DNA from: Bacteroidales bacterium
GTDB lineage: Bacteria; Bacteroidota; Bacteroidia; Bacteroidales; UBA932
Direction: 5' to 3'
Length of the DNA stretch: 64,000 nucleotides
NCBI GenBank assembly: GCA_017651465.1
Contig: JAGCCX010000045.1
Location: 28,363-92,362, forward strand
In this document: positions 34,345 to 43,998 of the stretch, one piece after another
How the letters are laid out: each line of letters starts with the position of its first letter
Numbering within the stretch: position 1 is the first letter of the stretch
Notes under the pieces: generated by a model
Told to the model about the DNA's origin: nothing
Databases searched by the model: none
What the model saw: only the letters and a program-made list of their open reading frames with translations
Program-made: the position numbers and the translations under genes

Positions 34345-37300
34345 ATCTCGGAGCTGCGTTTAAAGAAGCCCAGGGTAGTCATCACTGGACGTGAGCCTCC
34401 GGTGGAGTCGTTGAGGTGCCGGCCGGCCGCCCACATCCCTGTAGATCCTCCTCCGTCGAGATTTATGGCGCCGGTGCATCCAAGGCCCTTCATTATGCGG
34501 GCCATCTCGATGGTGGTGGCTCCTGACGATGAGGGGATGCGCCCGTCCACCACGCACAGAATCACTTTTCCGTCGGGGGTACAGCCCACGGCGGAGCGGT
34601 CGTGCCGCTGGTCGACGCCGAAAATATCGTCCGCCCATAACTCGTAGTTGGTCTTCCACCAGCCCTGCTCCGTGCGCTCAAGTGAGATGGGGCACTTTCC
34701 GTCTTTCAGGAGCACGGGGCCGCAAGTAACGGCGTTAAGTGGCTTCCAGGCCGCCGGTTTGCCGCCGGCAGGGGAGTCGTAGAGCTCTATGCTGCCCCAT
34801 TCGGGAGTAAACGACCAGTAAACTCCCGGAAGGCCGTCTTTGTCAACCCCGAACAAGGCCCGGCGCACCGGGTGGACCTGGCCGTCGGGTCCGGGATAAT
34901 CACGGTCGAGGTATGTCGAATCGGGAGCGACCCTCCAGGGAGTCTGCACTCCGTCGCACACAGCAAATCCTATGGGAAGTGCGAGGCGGGGGCTGAATAT
35001 GCCGCCGTTTATCAGTACCAGGCAGGATTCGTTTTCGGAAGCCTGCTCATCGATGCTCATCAGGCGTCCGTCGCCGGGGTATAGCACCTTGAATTCAAAT
35101 TCGGAGCTGCAGTCGGCTATGGCATACCAGGCCTGGATGGGACGTCCGTCGCAGGTGTCGGAGCAGGAATAGACCTTTATCCCTTCGGGCAGGACCAGCC
35201 CGGTCTCACTGGTCCAGTGGAGGCGGACAGCGTCTTGCTTGTGCTGCTTTTCGAACACCAGTACCACTAGTTCGTTGGTGCGGAGCGTCACCTTGCTCCC
35301 CCTGACCCTGGGATTGCCTATGACGGCGTTTTCCTTAAGGATGTATCCGGGGGCGGAGATGCTGCCGCGTGCAGTCTTGGGACCGGTATTGGTGACGACT
35401 ACCGCCAGGCGGTCGCCCGCGGTGTAGCTCCTTGCGGTCAGTGCGGGATTACTGCAGCTGAAGCCGTCGGTTGCGGTGTAGCGCCCTTCGAGCAGAAGGT
35501 CGGGGAAACGGTGGCGGATGGCGTTGACCTTGGAGAGATATGCCTGATATACAGGGGTTTCGTCTATGAGCCCACGGCAGCGGAATACTTCAATATCGTT
35601 CCTCAGCCCTTTGAGGAGGGTGTTGTTGACCCGGCGGGGCACGTCGTTGTCGTCGCGTACGCAGCGGTCGCTCCAAACCACCTCGGGGAAAGTGTAACGG
35701 AACCACTCGGGGAAGCTTTCGGGCAGGGCTGTGAATTCTACGATATGGACAAAGTCGCAATAGCGGCTGGTGCAGTCTGAAAGCCATTCCGTGCCCAGCG
35801 CAAAATCCGGATTGCGGGCCTTGATGTGGTCGCGTATCTCCTGCAGGGCCTCCGATTTGTACCGTCCAGTAAAAATGTCCTGTATGGGGAATTCACCCGA
35901 AATGTCCCAGTTGGGGAACTCTTCGGCCACTCCCAGCTGGTCGTAGAACACGGCGTCGGAGCCATACTCCATAGCCCGGTCGGCCCAGGCTATAAGCTGG
36001 TCGCGCCAGGCCCTTTTGGACATATCGGCTATCACGAAGGTGCGGGAATCATAATAGCCCAGGGTCGTACCTTCGCCGGTGAATTTATAATGCTCGGTGA
36101 ACTCGCGTCCGGTGTTGTCGTGATTGGATACTTTTTCTCCCTCTCCGGAGAGGTAGTAATCGCTTTCTACATCTATCAGGCGCCCGTTGTAGTAAAGCAG
36201 CAGCCGGCCTCCCCGCGCCCGGTAGTCGGCTATGGCCTTCTTCCACGCGGGGTCGCCCCCCTGGGAGTCATCGACCGTATAATTTGGATATCCGTTATCC
36301 ATACCCTCTTTCCACCATCCGAACGCAAGCACGGCATTGCAGCCCACGCTCTCACCCACGTCGGCGATGCGGCCGGGCAGGTCGGTGAAACGCCGGAGGT
36401 ATTCGCCGTACTGGTGCTTGAAGATGATGCGCTGCCATCCTGTCATATCCTGCACCCAGCGGGGAACGGGGCCGTGCTGCCACCAGGTATCGGCCCAGCG
36501 GCGGTAAATGCGGGAGGTCGCGGTCCAGTCGCCGCGGTAGGGGATTATGACCGAAGAGTCGTTGGTCCAGGCATTGCCGCAGGTGACGTTGGGGTAGCGG
36601 TAGAATCCGGCCTCGAGGTGCTTGAAGTCGGAAGTGGTGTGGCCGATGGTACCGGTATCGGGATAGGCACGCAGCCCGTGCCAGGTCTGCTGCAGGCTAT
36701 AGTCGTGACTGCCGAAGTAAAGGCCGTCCTTGTCGCCGATGAATGCAAAGCAGTTGGATGCGGCGTTACGCGGATACTGCAGGTCATACTGGCGGAACTT
36801 TTGCGCCGGAGTCATATAGAGGGCGCGGGTATCGACGTTGGCAATCTTTTGAACCGGATTGTCGAAAACCTGACCTCCGGTGTGGGTGGTGAGAAGTTTG
36901 TAGTCCTCAGGCAGCTGCAAGTCTCCCAGCAGCGGGTACTGCAGTTCCCTGATGATGGTGTGGGGCTCGTCGTTCTCAACCCGCGAAGCGAAACGCACCA
37001 GGGTTCCTTCTGTCCATATCTTGAGGTACAGATTGAACTTCTTCCCGCCCAGGCCGCGGTAATTCAGCCAAACGGTGTCGGCCTTGTGCAGCACTTCGGG
37101 CTGGGCGTCAAGGGCGCTAATCTCAATTTCCTTACGGTCGGCAGTGTTGTAGTACAAACGCCACAGGGGATACCCTCCGGCGTAGTTGCGTCCCTGGAAG
37201 GAGAGTTTTTGCAGCCGTCCCATCGCGTCTATTTCCAGCTCAGTGCGCTGGCGCTCCCCTCTGTTTTCGAGCACAAAGGCGCAGATGTCGTTGTAGAGCG

Positions 37301-38414
37301 CGCGGTCCTGGGGAAGAGGGGACGATGCGAGCTGGGTAAGGGCGTTGGATCCGGAATAGAGGGCTATAGACTTGCTGCCCAGGAAGCCCGCGTCTTTGAA
37401 TTCCTGTATGTAATGGCGCACTCTGTTCTGCAGGGCGGGTACGTCGCTCCCCGTAAACACCGGAGAACCGCTGCCGTCGGGGCCTTTGACTCCATCGGTC
37501 ATTTGTGCGGCTACGGCGCTGAACTCGAATTCCAGCTCCATTCCGCTCATTCCGGCCTGCTTTATGGCATCGATTGTCTTGTGGAAGGGGTGACGGCCTT
37601 CCTTGCCCAGATCCCAGTACCAGTTGGGCTGCATCCAGGCCTGGTCGAAGCCAAGTTCTTTCCAGTATTTGTAGCCCGGAGCCAGGTGATAAGGAATCCA
37701 GTAGAGCCCCTGGGCAGATTGATGGCAGTATTCCGCTACGGCGGGAATCACGGTCTCCCAATTCTTGTGCTTGCTGTTGACATCTACGTCGTAGGGCAGG
37801 TGAATGTCCTCGGAAGTTATGTAGAAGCCGGCCAGGGTCAAGTATTTGCACCCCAGGGCGGCAAAGCGGCTGCGGGCCTGGTCGATATACCAATTGTACG
37901 CCTTGATGCGGTTCTGTACGTCGGCAAAGTCAAGTCCGTCTCCCCAATAAACGGTGGAGGACTGCTTGTCGGCAAAATGCTCGAACATTATGGCATCGGG
38001 AATACCTATCACCACGCTGCGCTTCTTGGAGGGCGCTCCTATGCGCTCAGCTACTTTTGCGCAGGCACGCTCCAACTCCCCGACGCAGCCGTCCTGGCCA
38101 AGCCAGAGATCGAGCTGGTACTCCCACGCCTGCTTGTCGGCGGAAGTGCCGCCAGGCGACAAAGAAAGGTTCTTGCCGTGAACCACGTCGTAACCCTCCA
38201 GAAACAGGAAGGCCTCGAATAGCCACTGTTCGCTCCCGTCGGGCGCCTGCCAGCTCACGTGGGGGGCAAAACGATCGGCATTCCAATGACGGGGAGTCCG
38301 GTGCCAGTAGCCCACCAGATCAAGGTCTTTGAACTGCGGCCCGGGGGCGGGAGATGCATAGCCTGAGAGCGTGAGCGTCAGGCAAGCGGCAATTAGTATT
38401 CCTTTCAGCTTCAT
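34341..38414 (-). CDS. Giant three-part glycan-active protein: DUF4855-like, TIM-barrel-like (DUF6259-like), NAGPA-like
   Basis: 1357 residues with a signal peptide (MKLKGILIAACLTLTLSGYASP). Residues about 25-390 form a DUF4855-like domain, alignable by eye with the next gene upstream: WLFEAFLFLEGYD, DAIMFEHFADKQSSTVYWG and GLYWIPYHLAPGYKYWKELGFDQAWMQPNWYWD. Residues about 390-1060 hold a beta-rich part, then a barrel-like part with MTGWQRIIFKHQYGEYL, GWWKEGMDNGYPNY, GGRLLLYYNGRLID, DAVFYDQLG and ALGTEWLSD, which I recall as DUF6259, probably glycosidase-like. Residues about 1150-1357 are a NAGPA-like domain with INGGIFSP and NLDGGGST starting at 1318. The order is visible; the chemistry is inferred. 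4-base overlaps on both sides. Confidence 0.75.
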   Translation of the reverse strand: MKLKGILIAACLTLTLSGYASPAPGPQFKDLDLVGYWHRTPRHWNADRFAPHVSWQAPDGSEQWLFEAFLFLEGYDVVHGKNLSLSPGGTSADKQAWEYQLDLWLGQDGCVGELERACAKVAERIGAPSKKRSVVIGIPDAIMFEHFADKQSSTVYWGDGLDFADVQNRIKAYNWYIDQARSRFAALGCKYLTLAGFYITSEDIHLPYDVDVNSKHKNWETVIPAVAEYCHQSAQGLYWIPYHLAPGYKYWKELGFDQAWMQPNWYWDLGKEGRHPFHKTIDAIKQAGMSGMELEFEFSAVAAQMTDGVKGPDGSGSPVFTGSDVPALQNRVRHYIQEFKDAGFLGSKSIALYSGSNALTQLASSPLPQDRALYNDICAFVLENRGERQRTELEIDAMGRLQKLSFQGRNYAGGYPLWRLYYNTADRKEIEISALDAQPEVLHKADTVWLNYRGLGGKKFNLYLKIWTEGTLVRFASRVENDEPHTIIRELQYPLLGDLQLPEDYKLLTTHTGGQVFDNPVQKIANVDTRALYMTPAQKFRQYDLQYPRNAASNCFAFIGDKDGLYFGSHDYSLQQTWHGLRAYPDTGTIGHTTSDFKHLEAGFYRYPNVTCGNAWTNDSSVIIPYRGDWTATSRIYRRWADTWWQHGPVPRWVQDMTGWQRIIFKHQYGEYLRRFTDLPGRIADVGESVGCNAVLAFGWWKEGMDNGYPNYTVDDSQGGDPAWKKAIADYRARGGRLLLYYNGRLIDVESDYYLSGEGEKVSNHDNTGREFTEHYKFTGEGTTLGYYDSRTFVIADMSKRAWRDQLIAWADRAMEYGSDAVFYDQLGVAEEFPNWDISGEFPIQDIFTGRYKSEALQEIRDHIKARNPDFALGTEWLSDCTSRYCDFVHIVEFTALPESFPEWFRYTFPEVVWSDRCVRDDNDVPRRVNNTLLKGLRNDIEVFRCRGLIDETPVYQAYLSKVNAIRHRFPDLLLEGRYTATDGFSCSNPALTARSYTAGDRLAVVVTNTGPKTARGSISAPGYILKENAVIGNPRVRGSKVTLRTNELVVLVFEKQHKQDAVRLHWTSETGLVLPEGIKVYSCSDTCDGRPIQAWYAIADCSSEFEFKVLYPGDGRLMSIDEQASENESCLVLINGGIFSPRLALPIGFAVCDGVQTPWRVAPDSTYLDRDYPGPDGQVHPVRRALFGVDKDGLPGVYWSFTPEWGSIELYDSPAGGKPAAWKPLNAVTCGPVLLKDGKCPISLERTEQGWWKTNYELWADDIFGVDQRHDRSAVGCTPDGKVILCVVDGRIPSSSGATTIEMARIMKGLGCTGAINLDGGGSTGMWAAGRHLNDSTGGSRPVMTTLGFFKRSSEI

Positions 38415-39952
38415 TTCTTTAAGGGAGAATCACAAATATAGTGACAAAGTTCGAGAAACATAGCCCTGTCGCCCGAATCCGAGGAAGTTGCAAGCTGGTG
38501 CATAGCGTCGGTGCCGGAATAAACGGCAAGGGGCTGCTGCCCGTAAAGGCCGCTGTCTTTGTAGGCGCTCAGATATTCACGTACTCTTTCGCGCAGCAGG
38601 GGCACGTCTTTCAGGTAGAAAGTCGGACGGCCCGCTCCGTCGGGCGCAGCCCGTCCGTCTTGCATCACTGCTGCCACGAGCGAGTATTCGAATTCCAGTT
38701 CCATACCCATCTTGTATTTCTGTATGGCTTCGACGGTTTTGCTCATAGGGTGCTCCGTGCTTCCGTTGTCCCAGTAACGGTTGGGTTGCATAAACGCGGC
38801 GTCAAACCCGAGTTCCTTCCAGACTTTGTAGCCCGGGGCCAGATGATAGGGAATCCACCACAGGCCCTCGTTGCAGGAGTGGGCGTACGAGGATACATAA
38901 GGCACCAGCTGCTCCCAGCGCTTCGACTGCCAGTTCCAGGTATCGGCGCTATCGAAGGTCTGTGAGCACTGGCGGAAGAAGTCGGGCGAAAGCGGAAGCT
39001 CCTCGGAGAGAATATAGAAGCCTACTAGCTCCAGATGCTTGAATTGAAGGGCGTTGAACCTCGCCCTGCAACGGTTCATATACCAGCGGTATACCGCCAT
39101 CTGGTCTTCGGCACGGGAAAAATCAAGCTGCCTTCCGTCCAGTTCCCCCCAGTAGGTGGTGGAAGACTGCTTGTTGTCGAAGTACTGGTACATTATCGGG
39201 TCCGGAAGACTCATCACCACGTACCGCGGCCGGGGCGGGGTGCCAATAAGGGAAGCGGCATCGGATACCGCCTCATCGAGCTTCAGCAAAGCTCCATTCT
39301 CGCCGAGCCAGGTATCCAGAAGGTCTTCCCACGACTCTTTGCCTGCCGACTGCCGGCCGTTTGTGATGCTGTAGCTAAGGCCCCTCTTGCCGTCATACCC
39401 GTCGATGCAAAGGAAGGCATCGAACAGCCAGTGAGGGACATTCGCCTCGTCGGTGAAGTACACGTGCGAGGCAAAGCGCTCCTTTGTCCAGGCGGGCGGG
39501 TTGCTGTTATGCTGCCCCAGGGTTACGAGGGATATGTCGGCAAACCGTGGAATGGCCGCGCGGCCCTTTTCCCAGGGATACATCTGAGAAGGACCGGGAA
39601 CGGTATGGAAATCAAGGCTTTGCTCCTTTCCTTGTTCGCCCCCGGGGCCTATGCCCTGGACACGGAGGCGGTACTCCGTATCGGGTTCCAGACCGCTGAG
39701 CTCGATGCTGAGGTCCACCGACCCCAGCGAAGCGGTTTCGATGCTGGAAGTGAATTCCGGCTGGTCGGAAGTGCCGGCACCATACCGTACGCTGGCGGCC
39801 TGGATGGTCTTGAGGGCGAAGGAAGCGCGGGTCGCTTCAACTTCCCGTACCTCCACCCTGACTGCCGGTTCATACACTTTACCGTGCTCCTGGTTCACGC
39901 AGGAAGCGAATCCCAGAAGCACGGAAATGAGTATGAAGGCACGGCGCATCAA
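38411..39952 (-). CDS. DUF4855-like lipoprotein with an Fn3-like N-terminus
   Basis: 513 residues. Lipoprotein signal with Cys (LLGFASCVNQE). Residues about 30-120 are fibronectin-III-like (SVDLSIELSGLEPDTEYRLRVQG). The rest is DUF4855-like: WLFDAFLCIDGYDG, DPIMYQYFDNKQSSTTYWGEL, VGFYILSEELPL, EGLWWIPYHLAPGYKVWKELGFDAAFMQPNRYW and MGMELEFEY. These match the N-terminal third of the following 1357-residue gene segment by segment, so the two are tandem paralogues. Conserved acids (in SEEL and ELEFE) suggest a barrel-type glycosidase, but no activity is established to my knowledge. It overlaps its neighbours by 4 bases at each end. Confidence 0.72.
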   Translation of the reverse strand: MMRRAFILISVLLGFASCVNQEHGKVYEPAVRVEVREVEATRASFALKTIQAASVRYGAGTSDQPEFTSSIETASLGSVDLSIELSGLEPDTEYRLRVQGIGPGGEQGKEQSLDFHTVPGPSQMYPWEKGRAAIPRFADISLVTLGQHNSNPPAWTKERFASHVYFTDEANVPHWLFDAFLCIDGYDGKRGLSYSITNGRQSAGKESWEDLLDTWLGENGALLKLDEAVSDAASLIGTPPRPRYVVMSLPDPIMYQYFDNKQSSTTYWGELDGRQLDFSRAEDQMAVYRWYMNRCRARFNALQFKHLELVGFYILSEELPLSPDFFRQCSQTFDSADTWNWQSKRWEQLVPYVSSYAHSCNEGLWWIPYHLAPGYKVWKELGFDAAFMQPNRYWDNGSTEHPMSKTVEAIQKYKMGMELEFEYSLVAAVMQDGRAAPDGAGRPTFYLKDVPLLRERVREYLSAYKDSGLYGQQPLAVYSGTDAMHQLATSSDSGDRAMFLELCHYICDSPLKK

Positions 39953-41946
39953 TAAATGTAAGTGAGTTTGAACAGCGACAAGCCGACGTTCTGCTTGACA
40001 ACGGCCAGGTAAGCGTCTTCGCCGACTATGCGCAGATCAAGATCCATACCACTGTTGCCGGAGCCCAAAGGCGAAGGAGCGTCGGAGATCTTGTCCTGTT
40101 CGGTGTCGTTCTGGATGGCTGCCTGGTAAACTACGTTGCGCTCCAGGATTATGTCTTTCCAGCTTTGCTCCTTGCTGCCCTCGATGATGAAGACTCGTCC
40201 GGCGGTAGAACCCATCTGCCTGGTGAAGGCCACATAGCGCTTGTTGCCGAGTTCGAAGTAGCGGAAAGCGGAGTCGGCGTAACCTTCGCCCAGCTCGGTG
40301 AGTATGGGCTCGTTGTCGGCGCCTTCAAGCTTGAACAGGTCTTTGGAGGCCGTGGTCAGCCAGGCATTGTCGCCTCCGCGGAGGGAGCAGACACCGTTGT
40401 TGATATCCTCGGGGAAGGGGAAGTAGGCACCTGCACCCGGGAGGTTGGGAGCAACCACGCGTCCCACCAGGTACAGGCTCGTAAGTTTGCCGTACAGCTT
40501 GAAGGTTACGGTGCCCTGGGCGGAGTTGAAGTCCTTGTAGAACAGCATTCCTTCCTGGAAGGTCCCCCAGGTGGTGAAGGTGTCGCCCAGACGCCTGCTT
40601 GCCCAGGTCTGCATAGCCATCGGTGTAGGATTCTGGTCTATGCCCTTGTCGTAAACGTAGAGCGTAGGGTCGCCCTCGTTCATACTGGACACTATGAGCA
40701 GATCCTTGCCTCCGTTGATTGCAGGGTCGGTGTTTTTCATTATGCGGGGGCAGCTCAGGCAGAACACGCCCGCGTCGGAAACCGTCTCAACCGGCAGCAG
40801 CCTGTAGTTGCGGGGATCCTTGATGCTGATGGCCCACAGGTGCTTGGTCTTGTTGGTTTCGGCGATGTAGATGTAATTGTCGTCGATGGCCACGTTACGG
40901 TCGGAGCCGGCTGTGAATCCGTCGATGAAGCTGCTCCACGGCGCCGAAGTATCTGAGAAGTATCCCCACTCGCGGACTACCGAGAGGCCGGCCTCCAGAT
41001 AGGTGATGCTCACATAGGTCACGAGGTTGCCGTACGATAATCCCTTGAGGTCGAACGCGCCGCCTTTGCGGGTGGCGGACAGGGCTCCGGTATCTATGGT
41101 GATGGGTATCAGGTAATTAGGGAAAGGCTGGAGCTTGCCCCCCGACAGCAGGACGGACTTGTCGATTTCGATCTTGAAAGTTGCCGATTCCCCGGATTCG
41201 GGTATGGTTACGGTGGGAGTCAGGATCTTCACCAGTCCCTCGGGAGCGGCCACAAAAGGCTCGTCAAGCCCGACGTTGGCCTGCTCAATGAGGCTGTTGT
41301 CGATCCTGACGGGGAAAGATAACCCTATGTCTTTGATGAAATGGTCCATATTGACGTCGAGGATGACGACCTCCTTGAGCTCGGGCATAACGTTATCAGC
41401 ATCGGGCTCCACCTGTTTGTGGTTGATGACGCGGCCTATGTTCTTCTGCCCTATGCTCACGGACGAACGCAGGAAAGTAATCAGCAGATAATTCTTGTCC
41501 GGATTGACTTCCAGGTCCGAAGAAGATATGGCCACGGGAAGCACGTAAGCAACGTCGTCGGAGAGAACCTCGATAACCTTCAGGGGATCCCACGAAATGG
41601 TGACGTTCTTGACTATGTCTTTCTCGCCGAAGCTCAAGCTGCTGTTGTCAAGCGCGAAGAGCCCCTGCGGCAGGGCCTTGTACTCGGTGCCATAAGTCTT
41701 GTTGTAGCTGTCGACGGCGGCCGAAGCGCCGGAGGAGTTAAGAGACACATCCACACTCGCGGCCGTGGTGCCCTTGCCGTTCTTGGCGACGCCGAAGGTG
41801 AATGACCCGGCGTGCACCGATGCCTGGAGAAGGGATTCGCCGGCAGTGATACAGAAGGAGTCGGGAACCATAAAGTTCTCCCTGTCGTCGGGAATGCATC
41901 CGGCCAGCAAGGCCAGGGAGCAGGCGATTATAGTTAACTTTTTCAT
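39949..41946 (-). CDS. SusE-position lipoprotein: DUF1735-like plus DUF4623-like
   Basis: 665 residues. Lipoprotein signal MKKLTIIACSLALLAGCIPD (Cys17). Residues about 20-170 resemble DUF1735, a surface beta-sandwich: GVAKNGKGTTAASVDVSL, then YKALPQGLFALDNSSLSFGEKD and YVLPVAISSSDLEVNPDKNYLLI. A second sandwich follows to about 310. The last 340 residues (from VVREWGYFSDTSAPW) are a DUF4623-like, probably propeller-like, domain shared with the protein at 26663: AISIKDP, GIDQNPTP, ASRRLGDTFTTWGTF and a QNVGLSLFKLTYIY end. It directly follows susD and so takes the SusE/F place as a likely surface glycan-binding protein. Confidence 0.72.
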   Translation of the reverse strand: MKKLTIIACSLALLAGCIPDDRENFMVPDSFCITAGESLLQASVHAGSFTFGVAKNGKGTTAASVDVSLNSSGASAAVDSYNKTYGTEYKALPQGLFALDNSSLSFGEKDIVKNVTISWDPLKVIEVLSDDVAYVLPVAISSSDLEVNPDKNYLLITFLRSSVSIGQKNIGRVINHKQVEPDADNVMPELKEVVILDVNMDHFIKDIGLSFPVRIDNSLIEQANVGLDEPFVAAPEGLVKILTPTVTIPESGESATFKIEIDKSVLLSGGKLQPFPNYLIPITIDTGALSATRKGGAFDLKGLSYGNLVTYVSITYLEAGLSVVREWGYFSDTSAPWSSFIDGFTAGSDRNVAIDDNYIYIAETNKTKHLWAISIKDPRNYRLLPVETVSDAGVFCLSCPRIMKNTDPAINGGKDLLIVSSMNEGDPTLYVYDKGIDQNPTPMAMQTWASRRLGDTFTTWGTFQEGMLFYKDFNSAQGTVTFKLYGKLTSLYLVGRVVAPNLPGAGAYFPFPEDINNGVCSLRGGDNAWLTTASKDLFKLEGADNEPILTELGEGYADSAFRYFELGNKRYVAFTRQMGSTAGRVFIIEGSKEQSWKDIILERNVVYQAAIQNDTEQDKISDAPSPLGSGNSGMDLDLRIVGEDAYLAVVKQNVGLSLFKLTYIY

Positions 41947-41947
41947 A

Positions 41948-43987
41948 TTACCAGCCGGGGTTTTGAGTGAAATTGGTCATTTCTGCAATCTGGTTGGAAC
42001 TGAAGGGGAAGAGGTAGTCTTTGGTGGTGAACTTGGAACGTCCGCCCATATAGTCGTCGCTGACTCTCTGGTAAGACTCCTCGTAGCTGGTGGCTTTAAC
42101 GTGGAGGGTCCAGTTCTCCGCGTTGTACTCTTCTTCCGCCGTCATCCAGCGGTTGCAGTCGTAGTGACGCTGGCCCTCGAAGCACATTTCCACCATCTTC
42201 TCGTGGAGGATGAACCAGCGCAGCCATTCTTGGCCGGTGCGGGTTACTCCCGCTATGGTAGTAGTAGCCTGCGCGTTCTCGAAATCAATCTCGGGATAGG
42301 CCTCGCGTATGCCTTTGAGGCCGCTTCTTTCGCGTATGAGGTCGAGGTAGCGTATGGCCTCGGCGGCGTTGCGCTGAGGCATCTCGTTGCAGGCTTCGGC
42401 GTAGTTGAAGTATATCTCGGCAAGCCTGAATGCAGGGTAAACGTAGCGGATGGAGTTATAGTCGCTGGCTACGTGCAGGGGGTTGTTGGCCTTGTAGAGC
42501 CTGCGCCAGGAATAGCCTACGCGGTTTACCTGGCCCTCGCTCATCCATTTCACGGTGGCCTCGTCGGAATTGTAGCAAGTGAACAGCATCGCGGGACCTG
42601 CGTGAGTGGTCTCGGAAGGCCACCAGTAACCGTTGGGAACCAGGCAGGCATAGTAGCGGGGGTCGCGCCCTATGGTGCTGTTGTGGGCCTTGATGGGCTT
42701 AGCCCACGAAGGATACTTGCCGTCTTTGTACAGGTCGAAGTCGAGAGGCTGATTCCAGCCCTCGGTGAAGCCTTCGCTCTTGTATCCCGAAGCGGGGTCG
42801 ATAATAGGCCTGGAATAATCCAGCAGGCCGTTGCTCTTGGAGTATCCCAGCACCGGGTAGCGTCCGCTCTCCCACATAGGGTAGGCATCGACGAGCTTAA
42901 GCGAGGGGGTGAGCAGCGAATAACCTTCGAGCGATATGATACGGGGTGCGGCAAAGCCTATCTGTACGCCCACCGAACCCAGATATCCGTCGTCCTGGCT
43001 GCGGTACCACCATCCCCAGATAGTCTCGGGATTGGTCTCCCAGCTTTGGAACCAAACGTTCTGCCACGATGCCTGGGCGTTCTGGAAGTCGTCGCGAGAC
43101 TTGTTCTGGTCGGTTGTGAGTCCATAGATTCCCAGGTCGATGACGGCCTTTGCCGCCTTGGCGGCCTCGGTCCATTTTTCCGCGTCGTAGGCAGGGAATA
43201 TCTTCTCGCCCTTGTTGTTGGTGAAGGAGTCGTAGATTCCGGTTCCGTTCTGGCCGTTGTACAGCGGCGAGGCGGCGTACTGCCTGACCCTCGAGAGTAT
43301 GGCCATCGCAGCGCCCTTGTTGAGGCGTCCCATATTGGAGGTGAGGGGCTGCTGGATGTCGGCGAGCGAAAGGGGAAGGACCTCTATTGCCCGTTGGAGC
43401 TCTCCCGTAATGAATTCGAGGTTCTGCTCCAGGGTGTTGCGGTCGATGGTCTCGGGATTGATGTTCATATCCGAAGGCTGGTCGCCCCAGATGACCACCG
43501 GACCGTACTGGCGGAGCAGGATGAAGTAGTAGTATGCCCTCAGGGCCCTTGCTTCGGCCTTCATCACGGTACGCAGGGCCTTTTCGCTCTCGGATGCGGT
43601 GTCGAGGTCGACGTTCTCGATGAAGGTGGTGCACTGGTTGATGGCAATGTAGTACTTGCTCCAACTGTTGCCTATGGTGACTTTGCCGAGGTTATACACG
43701 GATGAATAATCTCCGCGCCGCACATAGTACCAGTAGGTTTCGTACTGGGAGGAGCCCATCAGCATCTCGTCCGAGCGGCCCACTGTGCCGCCTTCGTCTT
43801 CCCTGATGCGCTCGTCCATCGGAATGTATGAATAGAGGTGGGCAAGATAGCGCCTGGTAGCGGCTATACGGCCCATCGAATCGTCCAGCGTGGGCTGGTC
43901 TTTGAGATTGATGTCGAAGTAAGACTCGCACGAGACTGCCGAGAGTCCCAAAGCAATGGATGCCAGAGCTAATAGTATCTTTTTCAT
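41948..43987 (-). CDS. SusD-like surface glycan-binding lipoprotein
   Basis: 679 residues from the chosen Met (MKKILLALASIALGLSAVSCES; lipidated Cys about residue 20). TPR-like helices of the SusD/RagB fold are visible: WSKYYIAINQCTTFIENV, KAEARALRAYYYFILLRQYGPVVIWGD, then LNKGAAMAILSRVRQYAASPLYNG and, near the C-terminus, VYPAFRLAEIYFNYAEACNEMPQRN and WFILHEKMVEMCFEGQRHYDCNRW. SusD sits on its SusC partner as a lid that captures glycan. It follows susC by 11 bases. A Met two codons earlier (43993) is also possible. Confidence 0.93.
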   Translation of the reverse strand: MKKILLALASIALGLSAVSCESYFDINLKDQPTLDDSMGRIAATRRYLAHLYSYIPMDERIREDEGGTVGRSDEMLMGSSQYETYWYYVRRGDYSSVYNLGKVTIGNSWSKYYIAINQCTTFIENVDLDTASESEKALRTVMKAEARALRAYYYFILLRQYGPVVIWGDQPSDMNINPETIDRNTLEQNLEFITGELQRAIEVLPLSLADIQQPLTSNMGRLNKGAAMAILSRVRQYAASPLYNGQNGTGIYDSFTNNKGEKIFPAYDAEKWTEAAKAAKAVIDLGIYGLTTDQNKSRDDFQNAQASWQNVWFQSWETNPETIWGWWYRSQDDGYLGSVGVQIGFAAPRIISLEGYSLLTPSLKLVDAYPMWESGRYPVLGYSKSNGLLDYSRPIIDPASGYKSEGFTEGWNQPLDFDLYKDGKYPSWAKPIKAHNSTIGRDPRYYACLVPNGYWWPSETTHAGPAMLFTCYNSDEATVKWMSEGQVNRVGYSWRRLYKANNPLHVASDYNSIRYVYPAFRLAEIYFNYAEACNEMPQRNAAEAIRYLDLIRERSGLKGIREAYPEIDFENAQATTTIAGVTRTGQEWLRWFILHEKMVEMCFEGQRHYDCNRWMTAEEEYNAENWTLHVKATSYEESYQRVSDDYMGGRSKFTTKDYLFPFSSNQIAEMTNFTQNPGW

Positions 43988-43998
43988 ATCCAAAGCCT

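Noticed and set aside
35826-38222. Long open frame of about 798 codons on the plus strand, antisense to the 1357-residue gene
   Set aside because: Product is low-complexity V/G/A-rich with no domain; it mirrors codon bias of the real minus-strand gene, which has clear domains and operon overlaps.
41765-43705. Long plus-strand frame antisense to susD
   Set aside because: Shadow frame; the minus-strand product is an unmistakable SusD-like protein.
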